A stretch of DNA of 55,165 nt from Bradyrhizobium frederickii (GTDB lineage Bacteria; Pseudomonadota; Alphaproteobacteria; Rhizobiales; Xanthobacteraceae). The notes below the pieces were generated by a model. It ran no database searches. It had not been told where the DNA came from and saw nothing but the letters and a program-made list of their open reading frames with translations. This document shows, piece by piece, positions 37,798 to 45,904 of this stretch; the stretch's first letter is position 1; each line of letters starts with the position of its first letter. The stretch covers positions 1 through 55,165 of the forward strand of contig NZ_SPQS01000034.1 in the NCBI RefSeq assembly GCF_004570865.1, given 5' to 3'. The translations under genes and the position numbers were made by a program.

Positions 37798-38979
37798 CTA
37801 TTCCGCCGGGCACGCCGCAACGACGGCCTGCCTGCGGTCGAGCTGAAGGCTCCACAGCGCCAGCACGAGGCCGATCGCGGTGATGCCGGACGCGACCAGC
37901 GGCAGCGCGGAAAGGCTGAACCCGCGATCGATGGTGACGCCGCCGGCCCAGGCGCCGAGCGCGTTGCCGAGATTGAACGCGGCGATGTTGAGGCTGGAGG
38001 CGAGCGTGCGGCCACTGGGACCGGCAGCTTCCAGCACGCGAAGCTGAAGCGGCGCGACGGTTGCGAAAGCGGCGACGCCGAGCAGCAGGATCAGCACGAT
38101 CGCGGGGATCTTGGCCGACAGCACCGCAGCAAGGCCGAGCAGCACGATGGCGAGCGCGGCGAGCGTGCCGATCAGGGCGCGCGCAAGACCGCGGTCGGCG
38201 AGCTTGCCGCCGGCGACATTGCCAATCGCGAGCCCAACGCCGAACACCAGCAGGATCGGCGACACCGCGGCCTCCGAAAAGCCGGTGAAGCGCGTCAGGA
38301 TCGGCTGGATGTAAGTGAACACGACAAACAGGCCGGCGAAGCCGAACACGGTCATGGCAAGGCCGAGCAGGACCTGCGGACGGCCGAGCACCGCGGCCTC
38401 GTCGGCGAGCGAGACCGGCTTGTCGCCACGGCCGACGTGACCGGGGACGAGCACGGCGACCACCGCGAACGCAATCACGCCGATGGCCGTCACCGCCCAG
38501 AATGCCGCGCGCCAGCCGAGCATCAGACCGAACCAGGCGCCGAAGGGCACGCCCAGAAGGGTCGCCACCGTCAGGCCGATGAACATGGTGGCGATCGCGG
38601 AGGCGCGCTTGTCCTCGGCGACGAGGCTGGTGGCGACGACCGAGCCGACGCCGAAGAACGTGCCGTGGGCGAGCGAGGTCAGCACCCGCGCCGCCATCAG
38701 CAATTCGTAAGTGGGCGCCAGCGCACAGGCCGCATTGCCGAGCGTGAAGACCGCCATCAACGCCAGCAGCACTGCTTTCCGCGGCATTCGCCGCATCGCC
38801 AGCGTCAGCACCGGGGCACCGACGAACACGCCGAGGGCATAGCCGGAGATGAGCAGGCCTGCGACAGGCACCGAGACATGCATGTCGGCCGCGACCTGGA
38901 GCAACAGGCCCATGATGATGAATTCAGTGGTGCCGATGCCGAAGGCACCGGCGGTGAGAGCTAGAACGGCGGGAGGCAT
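37798..38979 (-). CDS. MFS transporter, DHA1 (AraJ/YdhP-like)
   Basis: 393 aa with twelve hydrophobic helices. The GTTEFIIMGLLLQVAADM opening (TM1) and LTLAMRRMPRKAVLL (loop 2-3 motif A) are characteristic of the arabinose-efflux/multidrug DHA1 group. ATG 38979 is chosen because GGAG precedes it. Proton-driven export by family, substrate unknown. Followed at once by the aldo/keto reductase gene and divergent from the LysR gene. Confidence 0.9.
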   Translation of the reverse strand: MPPAVLALTAGAFGIGTTEFIIMGLLLQVAADMHVSVPVAGLLISGYALGVFVGAPVLTLAMRRMPRKAVLLALMAVFTLGNAACALAPTYELLMAARVLTSLAHGTFFGVGSVVATSLVAEDKRASAIATMFIGLTVATLLGVPFGAWFGLMLGWRAAFWAVTAIGVIAFAVVAVLVPGHVGRGDKPVSLADEAAVLGRPQVLLGLAMTVFGFAGLFVVFTYIQPILTRFTGFSEAAVSPILLVFGVGLAIGNVAGGKLADRGLARALIGTLAALAIVLLGLAAVLSAKIPAIVLILLLGVAAFATVAPLQLRVLEAAGPSGRTLASSLNIAAFNLGNALGAWAGGVTIDRGFSLSALPLVASGITAIGLVLALWSLQLDRRQAVVAACPAE

Positions 38980-39077
38980 GCGTGGCTCCAATGGATGAGA
39001 CGAGCCATGCAGATAGCGGCACTGCCGCAGAACCATTAGAATGTCCGCAATCCAATCATTTGTGACGTGAATTCAAT

Positions 39078-40031
39078 ATGGCCCGTTTCGACACCAACCG
39101 CTCGGCCGAGATGGAGGTCTTCGTCCGCGTCGTCGATCTCGGCGGCTTCACCCAGGCCGCGAGAAGGCTGCGGCTGACCCCGTCGGGCGTCAGCAAGCTG
39201 ATCTCGCGGCTGGAGGCGCGCCTCGGCGCGCGGCTCGTCAACCGGACCACGCGCAAGCTGACGCTGACGGAGGAAGGACGGGCCTTCTACGAGCGCGCGG
39301 TGCGCATCCTCGCCGAGATGGAGGAGGCCGAGCGCGAGGCGGCATCGGGGGCGGCGCCGCGCGGCCGCCTCACGGTCAACTGCAACATTCCCTTCGGCAT
39401 GCTGCATGTGATGCCGCTGATCCCGCGCTTTCTGAAGCAGCATCCGGACGTCACGCTCGATCTCGTGCTGACCGATACCGTGATCGACCTGATGCAGGAG
39501 CGCGCCGACGTCGCCATCCGCGTCGGCCCGTTGCGGGCATCACGTCTGATCGCGCGAAAACTCGGCACCAGCCGCATGGTCGTGGTCGGCGCGCCGGACT
39601 ATCTCGCTCGCTGCGGCACGCCGAAGATTCCGGCCGACCTCGCCGAGCACCGCGGCATCGGCTGGACCTTTCCACGCAGCATCCGCGGCTGGCCGTTCAG
39701 GCGCGGCGACCACGCCGAGGAGGCCCTGCCCCCGCCCGTCGCGCGCGTCAGCGACGGCGAAGCCGCCCGCCGCCTCTGCCTCGGCGGCGTCGGTCTCGCC
39801 CGCCTCGCCCTCTTCCACATCGGTCCCGACATCGAATCCGGCCGCCTCGTCCCGGTGCTGCAGAACTACAATCCCGGCGACCGCGAAGACATCCACGCCG
39901 TCTATGTCGGCCACACCGCGCCGTTGCCCGCGCGCGTGCGCGCGTTCATCGATTTCCTCGCCGAGCATGTGCGGGTGAGCGATCCCGCGCTGAAGCGCGC
40001 GGGAGATGGGAGGTGGAGGGTGGCGGGATGA
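39078..40031 (+). CDS. LysR-family transcriptional regulator
   Basis: 317 aa. N-terminal winged HTH, GGFTQAARRLRLTPSGVSKL with LGARLVNRTTRKLTLTEEG (residues about 16-60), then a periplasmic-binding-protein-like effector domain. Divergent from the MFS/AKR operon across 98 bases, the usual LTTR arrangement, so it likely controls that operon in response to a small molecule. The last 20 residues are basic and low complexity. Confidence 0.92.
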   Translation: MARFDTNRSAEMEVFVRVVDLGGFTQAARRLRLTPSGVSKLISRLEARLGARLVNRTTRKLTLTEEGRAFYERAVRILAEMEEAEREAASGAAPRGRLTVNCNIPFGMLHVMPLIPRFLKQHPDVTLDLVLTDTVIDLMQERADVAIRVGPLRASRLIARKLGTSRMVVVGAPDYLARCGTPKIPADLAEHRGIGWTFPRSIRGWPFRRGDHAEEALPPPVARVSDGEAARRLCLGGVGLARLALFHIGPDIESGRLVPVLQNYNPGDREDIHAVYVGHTAPLPARVRAFIDFLAEHVRVSDPALKRAGDGRWRVAG

Positions 40032-40246
40032 GGCAGATGGCGGAGGGTTCAGAAGAAAGTTCGACGCCGGCGTGCCAAGCCGAAGCAAACGGCGACGAGC
40101 CCGCCTTCGCCTTGCGGACTTCGGCGCGACAGCCTTGCGCAAACTGCTTTTTTGAAGGCATGGCGGCTTCGAGAGGGCGGACGACAACGCAAAGCTCGGG
40201 CGAGATCAGCCGCGAGAATGCGAAGGCGTGTCTGCGAGTTGGAGAA

Positions 40247-41485
40247 TTACGATTCCGCCGGCTTTGCCGGGCTGCGCGGCAAATAAATCCTGACGGTCGT
40301 ACCGAGTCCTTCCTCACTATGAATTGTGATGTGTCCGCCCGACTGCTTGACGAAGCCAAACACCATGCTCAGCCCAAGGCCCGTCCCCTTGCCGACCTCC
40401 TTGGTGGTGAAGAACGGATCGAAGACTCGTTCCAGAAGTTGAGCGGCTATGCCGACGCCGGTGTCGCGGACAGCGATCATGAGATAGTCGCCGGCCACCA
40501 CATCCCCATTCGTGCCGAGGTCGCGCTGGTCGAGCGAGATGTTGCGCGTCTCAAACATCAGCGTGCCACCATTCGGCATGGCGTCGCGGGCGTTGAACGC
40601 GAGGTTCAACAGTGCCGTCGTGAGCTGATCGGGATCGGCGCGCACGGTCCAGACGCCCTCGGCCAGCCTCGTGCTGATGATAATTCGCTCGCCCAGGGTG
40701 GGCCCGAAGAGCTTTCCGGCCTCACGCACCAGCGCGTTGGCGTCGATGTCCCGCGGCTGGAGCGGCTGCTTGCGAGCGAAGGCAAGAAGATGCTTGGTCA
40801 GCCCGGCCCCCCGTTCCGCCGCTTCATCGATCAGCCGCGTGATCGCCAGCAGATCGGGCCGGTCCGCAACGGCCCGTGCCAGGACGCCGATCGTGCCGGT
40901 GATCACGGTCAGGATGTCGTTGAAGTCGTGGGCGACGCCGCCGGTAAGCTGACCGATCGCTTCCATCTTCTGCGCCTGCCGCAGCTGGGCTTCCATGGCG
41001 TTGCGATCTGTGACGTCTCTGATCGCGGCCACGACCGACGTCGTGCCGGCGAATTCGATCGGGCTGATGCTGATCTCGGCCGGGAATTCCGTTCCGTCCT
41101 TGCGCCGGCCGCAAAGGGCAACCCCGGCGCCCATCATCCGCGTCCGCGGACCCGCGAAGAACCTGTCCACGTTCTCGAGGTGACCGATCCAGAACCGCTC
41201 CGGGATCAGGACATTGAGCGGCTTTCCCAGCAGTTCTGCAGATGCATAGCCGAAGACGTCAACGACCCGCTCGCTTGCAAATTCTATCGAGGCTGCCTTG
41301 TTGACCACGATCACCGCGTCCGGGCTGGCGATCACGGCACTGCGGAATTTGGCTTCGCTCAAGCGCAGATCGGCTTCCGCCCGGCTTCGCAGCTCGAGCT
41401 CCTCGTTCAGCACCTGCAATATCCGATCGACCGTCTCTTCTCTGACACCGTGCTTGAAAGCCGCCCTGAGCTCGTCCCAAATCAT
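40247..41485 (-). CDS. PAS-domain sensor histidine kinase, orphan
   Basis: 412 aa from ATG 41485. No transmembrane segment, so it senses in the cytoplasm. A short coiled N-terminus (to about 42), one PAS domain (about 43-165) ending in the PAC motif VVAAIRDVTDRNAME, then HisKA with His186 in GGVAHDFNDI, and HATPase_c with LLNLAFNARDAMPNGGTL, DTGVGI and GTGLGLSMVFGF. It is HPK4-like, but NNLL is replaced by NDIL. No response regulator lies within the window. No strong ribosome site before the start. Confidence 0.88.
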   Translation of the reverse strand: MIWDELRAAFKHGVREETVDRILQVLNEELELRSRAEADLRLSEAKFRSAVIASPDAVIVVNKAASIEFASERVVDVFGYASAELLGKPLNVLIPERFWIGHLENVDRFFAGPRTRMMGAGVALCGRRKDGTEFPAEISISPIEFAGTTSVVAAIRDVTDRNAMEAQLRQAQKMEAIGQLTGGVAHDFNDILTVITGTIGVLARAVADRPDLLAITRLIDEAAERGAGLTKHLLAFARKQPLQPRDIDANALVREAGKLFGPTLGERIIISTRLAEGVWTVRADPDQLTTALLNLAFNARDAMPNGGTLMFETRNISLDQRDLGTNGDVVAGDYLMIAVRDTGVGIAAQLLERVFDPFFTTKEVGKGTGLGLSMVFGFVKQSGGHITIHSEEGLGTTVRIYLPRSPAKPAES

Positions 41486-41935
41486 TCGACACCCTGTCGC
41501 GCCAGCGTCCTCGAAACGACCTGCTTGTGGACCGAGAGTCCGATGCACACATCCGAAGAAGACGGATCTCGACCAGTGTGATCGATATCGGGCCGAGATG
41601 GAAAGGACAGGCTCCCACCCGGCGGCAGTTGAGAACAGCGAAGTGCTTGATCCCTGTTATTAACCTGCATCAAATTCGCAGCGTAACCATGTACCTCTCG
41701 AGACCAGCCTGGTCGCTCGTGTCCTCTCCTCCGACCGGCACAGCGCCTCGTATCGGACATTTGCGGATTGCCATTCAATCCGGCCTAGCCGAAAATGAGA
41801 TGCAGTATCCGTCGATGCCTGCAGCGATTGAAAGCGCTGCACCTCCCAGTGAAGCGGCCTTCCGGTTGATCGAACGTGTGGGCGATAGTGCAGTGAGCAT
41901 GAGGATGCCTTCCAATCCGGAGCCGATTACCAGCC
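41486..41935. other. 450-base divergent gap between kinase and AraC genes
   Basis: Both promoters should lie here. Open frames on either strand (for example 41527 onward, plus) lack recognisable protein character and overlap the AraC start. No RNA gene or strong repeat seen. Confidence 0.4.
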
Positions 41936-42829
41936 GTGCCGCTAACGATCAGTCCCGAGCAGGTCCCGCTCTACGCGCCTGGTGAAATCCTCGCTCAATC
42001 CGACAACGGGGATCCGCGCCGACGCGTGGTCTTTCGTGAGTTCCGCTACGGGCCCCTCTTCGTCGAGGGGCCGGCGATCGATAGCCTTCTCATCGTCGTC
42101 TATCGCCACGGCCAGTCCCGCATGCGCCGACTTTGCGAAGACGGCTGGAAAGATGCCCTCGTTCGCCCGCGCATGATCTCGATCCTGGGTACGGGGACAC
42201 CGTCGCGCTGGGAATGGGATCAGCCGATCGAAGTCTCGCATCTTTACCTTTCGAGCGAACTCCTCAGCGAGACATGCGCAAGTGCATTCGAGCAGGATTA
42301 CCGGCGGCTGAACGCGAAAGATGCGCTCGAGGTCGACGACGGCAAGCTGCTCGCGCTTGCGGACGTGTTGATCGACGAACTGCGAGTCCCTTCAGCCGGA
42401 GGAACGCTGCTTATTGACACGCTGGCGCAGGCGCTGTCTGTTCGCTTGCTCCGGGATTATCATCAAGACCGCAAGCAGAAATCGGCGCCCGCCTGGCAGC
42501 TGACCGCCGCCCAGAAGCTGCGGGCGCTCGACTTCATCGAAGCGCACCTGTCGCGAGACTTCGATCTGGAGCAGCTTGCGCGTGAAGCGGGCATCAGCGA
42601 GTACCATTTCATTCGCTGTTTCAAGGTGTCCTTCGGCCTCAGCCCCCACCAATTCGTCATCAGAAAACGTCTCGATCGTGCGCTCGAAATGATCCGGACC
42701 TCGCCTGCACCGCTTTCGGAGGTTGCCGTTTTGTGTGGATTCAGCGACCAGTCGCATATGACCCGCGCGTTCAGGCGGATCTTGAAGACGACGCCGGGCG
42801 TCATTCGGTCGTCGGCCAAATCGCAATAA
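41936..42829 (+). CDS. AraC-family transcriptional regulator
   Basis: 297 aa from a GTG start (an in-frame stop at 41900 leaves no earlier ATG). The C-terminal 100 residues carry the double HTH: DFDLEQLAREAGISEYHFIR and FKVSFGLSPHQFVIRKRLDR, then SEVAVLCGFSDQSHMTRAFR. The N-terminal two thirds is a cupin-like AraC effector domain of the type seen in AraC_binding_2 proteins. The ligand is unknown. Stop is about 100 bases from the Fnr-like gene, on the same strand. Confidence 0.88.
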   Translation: MPLTISPEQVPLYAPGEILAQSDNGDPRRRVVFREFRYGPLFVEGPAIDSLLIVVYRHGQSRMRRLCEDGWKDALVRPRMISILGTGTPSRWEWDQPIEVSHLYLSSELLSETCASAFEQDYRRLNAKDALEVDDGKLLALADVLIDELRVPSAGGTLLIDTLAQALSVRLLRDYHQDRKQKSAPAWQLTAAQKLRALDFIEAHLSRDFDLEQLAREAGISEYHFIRCFKVSFGLSPHQFVIRKRLDRALEMIRTSPAPLSEVAVLCGFSDQSHMTRAFRRILKTTPGVIRSSAKSQ

Positions 42830-42852
42830 TCGTCCGAATGATCGCAATATTG
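42820..42852. promoter_or_regulatory. Direct repeats ATCGCAATA upstream of the Fnr-like gene
   Basis: ATCGCAATA occurs at 42820-42828 and 42841-42849, exactly 21 bases apart (two helical turns). The second extends into CAATATTG, a perfect 8-base palindrome at 42845-42852. Located 80-110 bases before the Fnr-like start, overlapping the AraC stop codon. Confidence 0.4.
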
Positions 42853-42931
42853 TTCTATTTCCGCCCCGCTCGTCCCTAGCACTCTAGCGCGATCCTTCAT
42901 CCGCCAGTAGGAGCCGCGGGCGCAGCGTGGC

Positions 42932-43660
42932 GTGTTCTCTCCAAGCATGAACGTCGATCTGTGCGTCTCCTGTCCGAATAGAGGTCGAGGTTTCTGCGGT
43001 GCCGCAATGGCCTTGGAGAGTGGCGTTGCTCGCGGGAATTTGGGCAAGCACTTCAAGGTGGCGCGCAAAGGCCACATCGTCTCGCTGGCAAAGCCGCGCC
43101 CGGACCAGGTCATCATCGTCTGTGAAGGCTGGGCGTTCGAATATCTCCCATTGACCAAAGGCCGCCAACAGATTCTGGCTTTTCTCTCTGCGGGAGACAT
43201 GCTGTTTCCGGGCGATATCCTGGGCCAGCAAGGCGAGTCCTCAGCGCGCGCGCTGACCGACGTTCAGTTCGGCATTTTCTCGATGGCCGCGATCAAGGAC
43301 CGCATTGTCCGGGAACCTCAACTGGCGATGGTGATCTCCGAACTGCTCGGCGAGCGGCTTCGCGAAGCGAACCAGCTTCTGACCGCGGTTGCGCAGAAGT
43401 CGGCGGAGGAGCGCGTTGCGTGGTTCCTGCTGCATTTCACGTCTCGACTGCGAAAGTGGAGTGCGGATGAATCCGAGCGCTATTTATTCCCATTTCTGCA
43501 GCAGCATATCGCGGATACGGTTGGGCTGACGGCGGTCCATGTCAGCCGAACCATGGCGACTTTTCGCGCGCGCGGTTGGCTGCGGCTTGACACCGGCTTC
43601 CTGGAGATTTTGAACCGCAGGGAACTGGAGCAAATCTGCCAATTCACTTCGAGCAGGTGA
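42932..43660 (+). CDS. Crp/Fnr-family regulator with N-terminal cysteine motif
   Basis: 242 aa from GTG 42932 (ATG at 42947 is an alternative). Four cysteines in the sensor half: Cys11, Cys14 and Cys22 (C-x2-C-x7-C in CVSCPNRGRGFC) and Cys64 in VIIVCEGWAF, a spacing like the rhizobial FnrN oxygen sensors for the first three, though the fourth lies nearer than in E. coli FNR. A cNMP-binding-like beta barrel follows, then an HTH with TVGLTAVHVSRTMATFRARG. It probably binds [4Fe-4S] and controls neighbouring low-oxygen genes (inference). Adjacent chemoreceptor genes follow on the same strand. Confidence 0.85.
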   Translation: MFSPSMNVDLCVSCPNRGRGFCGAAMALESGVARGNLGKHFKVARKGHIVSLAKPRPDQVIIVCEGWAFEYLPLTKGRQQILAFLSAGDMLFPGDILGQQGESSARALTDVQFGIFSMAAIKDRIVREPQLAMVISELLGERLREANQLLTAVAQKSAEERVAWFLLHFTSRLRKWSADESERYLFPFLQQHIADTVGLTAVHVSRTMATFRARGWLRLDTGFLEILNRRELEQICQFTSSR

Positions 43661-43681
43661 TACGGGGCAATGAGCGGCGCA

Positions 43682-43701
43682 CAGTTAACATGGATCAACT
43701 G
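43682..43701 (+). promoter_or_regulatory. Fnr/FixK-like box before the chemoreceptor cluster
   Basis: TTAACATGGATCAA (43685-43698) has the right half of the TTGAT-N4-ATCAA box exactly and a degenerate left half; CAGTT/AACTG arms extend it (43682-43701). It is 22 bases after the Fnr-like stop and about 100 bases before the small gene. Confidence 0.35.
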
Positions 43702-43802
43702 CCGCATATGGCTCCTTAAGCAAATGGCGCGAGGGTGAACCGGTCGGCCGACTGACGACGCATTTGGGGGGCCCAGGCGTGTGGGGAAGGCGAGGGGATC
43801 AA

Positions 43803-44090
43803 ATGAACGTCGTTCAACTGTCGAGCAGGCAGCCTGCAAATAGGCCGCCGGACACCTGTGCAGAAGTGGGAAGTGCGGACGAGGCTGCCTTTCGACTGAC
43901 AGTCGCATCGAAAACATCGGCTGCGCTCGCAGCGGCATCGCGTGCAGTGTTGGCAACTGCGAGGTTGATTCAGGACCTCTCAAGGCAGCCGCAGTTAGTC
44001 GACAAGGCGGTTCTAGCCCAGGCCCTGCACCGACTGGATCAGCAGCTCGAGGCACTGAAGCGCCTCCATGAGCGGATCAGGACCCTCTGA
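43803..44090 (+). CDS. Small helical hypothetical protein
   Basis: 95 aa. ATG 43803 has GAGGGG upstream. The first 25 residues are polar and likely disordered; the rest is helical (EAAFRLTVASKTSAALAAAS, then LATARLIQDLSRQ, then a coiled LHRLDQQLEALKRLHERIRT). No membrane segment or known family. It lies 100 bases before the Cache chemoreceptor on the same strand and may belong to its transcript; a helper role in signalling is speculation. Confidence 0.6.
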   Translation: MNVVQLSSRQPANRPPDTCAEVGSADEAAFRLTVASKTSAALAAASRAVLATARLIQDLSRQPQLVDKAVLAQALHRLDQQLEALKRLHERIRTL

Positions 44091-44190
44091 AGAGGTGAGC
44101 CCGTAGCGCTCTGGCTTCATTGGCAGTGCGGCCTCTTCGGAGCTCCTGCTCCGCTTACCGTCTCGCGCCGCCGTTTCTAGGAGAACAACT

Positions 44191-45876
44191 GTGCTGAAAA
44201 TTGTTCGAAGCATCAACACCCGGATCCTTTGTCTTCCCGTGCTGGCCGTGATTGCGCTGCTTGTGGCGGGCTGGCTCGCGATCACGTCGATCGGCGAAAT
44301 CACCCGGTACGAGCGTAGCGCGCGCGCTCGCTCGGTAACGGAAGCGGCGGCCAAGATCGTGGAGATGTACGAGAGCAAGGCTGCAAGAGGTGAGATGAGC
44401 GAGCAGGCAGCACAGACCGCTGCCAAGGATGCCATCCGTGCCATTCGCTACGACGGGCGCGAATACGTCGCTGCCATGCAAGCGGACGGTGTCTCGATTG
44501 CTAACGGCATGTTTCGAGAGATGGAAGGCAGGCAAATGGCCGACGTCAAAGATTCCAACGGCACCGCATTCGTCCGCGAAATGATCGCGGCCGCCCAGCG
44601 GGGCGGCGGTTTTGTCTACTATGTCTGGCCGACAGCACCGAACACGCCTCCAATAGACAAAGTCGCCTACAACAAGCTGACAGCCGGATGGCACTGGGTC
44701 GTCACTTCGGGCGTGTATCTGGACGCCGTCGAGGCCGCTATTTGGTCGAGCACGCAGCGCATCGGCGGAATTGTCGCTGCGTTGGCTCTCGTTTCGTTCT
44801 CCCTGGCCCTCTGGATTGGCCGCCGCATAACCCGGCCGATCCTGAAGCTCGCCGAGGCCACCCATCGACTCTCCGATGGCGACCTCTCCGTCGACGTGCC
44901 CGGCACAGGTCAGCAGGACGAAGTCGGCACGCTTGCACAAGCCATTGCGGTGTTGAAGCAGCGCTCTGCGGAGGCTGTGCGGCTCGCTGGTGAGCAGGAC
45001 CAACTCAAGGAAGCCGCTGCACACGATCGTCAGCTGGCCATGCGAAAGCTTGCCGACGGCTTTGAAGCATCCATCAAGGCGGTCGCGGACGGGATAGCCG
45101 CTGCGGCCAGCGGCATGGAAGCCTCTGCCAACTCCATGACGATCGCAGCGAAGACCACTAGCGGAGCGACGAGCGCAGCGGCAGTTGCCGCCGACCAGAC
45201 CAGCTCCAATGTTGGAATGGTAGCTGCGGCGACGGAGGAGTTGTCCTCGTCGATACACGAGATTTCGCGCCAGGTGGCTCATTCCTCGCAGATTGCCGCG
45301 GGGGCGGTCGCAGAAGCGGCTCGGGCAAATACGACCATGGCGAATCTCGCCAACTCCGCCAAGCGGGTTAGCGATATCGTTGAGCTCATCACCGGGATCG
45401 CCGCTCAAACCAACCTGCTTGCGCTCAACGCCACAATCGAGGCTGCGCGAGCGGGGGAAGCCGGGCGGGGCTTCGCAGTCGTCGCCTCGGAGGTCAAATC
45501 CCTGGCGACACAGACCGCGAAAGCGACGGACGAGATCCAGTCGATGGTGGCTGAAATCGAAGCGATGACCGGAAGCGCGGTCAGCACCATCGAAGGGATC
45601 GGTGGCACCGTGGCTCGCATGAACGAAATTACCGCGACAGTTGCGGCGGCTGTTGAAGAGCAGGGATCAGCGACGCAAGAAATCGCGGGTAATATCCAGC
45701 ATGCCGCGGCCGGCTCGCGCGAGGTGTCCGGGAACGTGTCTTCGGCGCAAAAAGCGGCGTCCGAGACGGGCGCGATCTCGGAAGATGTTCTGACAGCGGC
45801 AAACCGGCTCTCCGCCGAAGCTGAACGGCTGAAATCGGAAGTGGCAAACTTCCTTTCAGGTGTACGCGCCGCTTGA
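44191..45876 (+). CDS. Methyl-accepting chemotaxis protein with single Cache domain
   Basis: 561 aa from GTG 44191, AGGAG eight bases before. TM1 at about residues 12-34; periplasmic single Cache (sCache_2-like) domain with YDGREYVAAMQADGVSIANG and GGGFVYYVWP; TM2 at about 190-212; HAMP linker (RRITRPILKLAEATHRLSDG); then a long methylation/signalling helix pair with the conserved hairpin tip EVVELITGIAAQTNLLALNATIEAARAGE-type sequence near residue 400-430. Detects small extracellular ligands. The globin-coupled receptor gene begins 29 bases after its stop. Confidence 0.92.
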   Translation: MLKIVRSINTRILCLPVLAVIALLVAGWLAITSIGEITRYERSARARSVTEAAAKIVEMYESKAARGEMSEQAAQTAAKDAIRAIRYDGREYVAAMQADGVSIANGMFREMEGRQMADVKDSNGTAFVREMIAAAQRGGGFVYYVWPTAPNTPPIDKVAYNKLTAGWHWVVTSGVYLDAVEAAIWSSTQRIGGIVAALALVSFSLALWIGRRITRPILKLAEATHRLSDGDLSVDVPGTGQQDEVGTLAQAIAVLKQRSAEAVRLAGEQDQLKEAAAHDRQLAMRKLADGFEASIKAVADGIAAAASGMEASANSMTIAAKTTSGATSAAAVAADQTSSNVGMVAAATEELSSSIHEISRQVAHSSQIAAGAVAEAARANTTMANLANSAKRVSDIVELITGIAAQTNLLALNATIEAARAGEAGRGFAVVASEVKSLATQTAKATDEIQSMVAEIEAMTGSAVSTIEGIGGTVARMNEITATVAAAVEEQGSATQEIAGNIQHAAAGSREVSGNVSSAQKAASETGAISEDVLTAANRLSAEAERLKSEVANFLSGVRAA

Positions 45877-45904
45877 CGCCGAGTACAGATGGAGCTGTTG
45901 CAAT

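Noticed and set aside
41527..41985. 152-codon plus-strand frame before the AraC gene
   Set aside because: No protein character and overlaps the AraC coding start in another frame.
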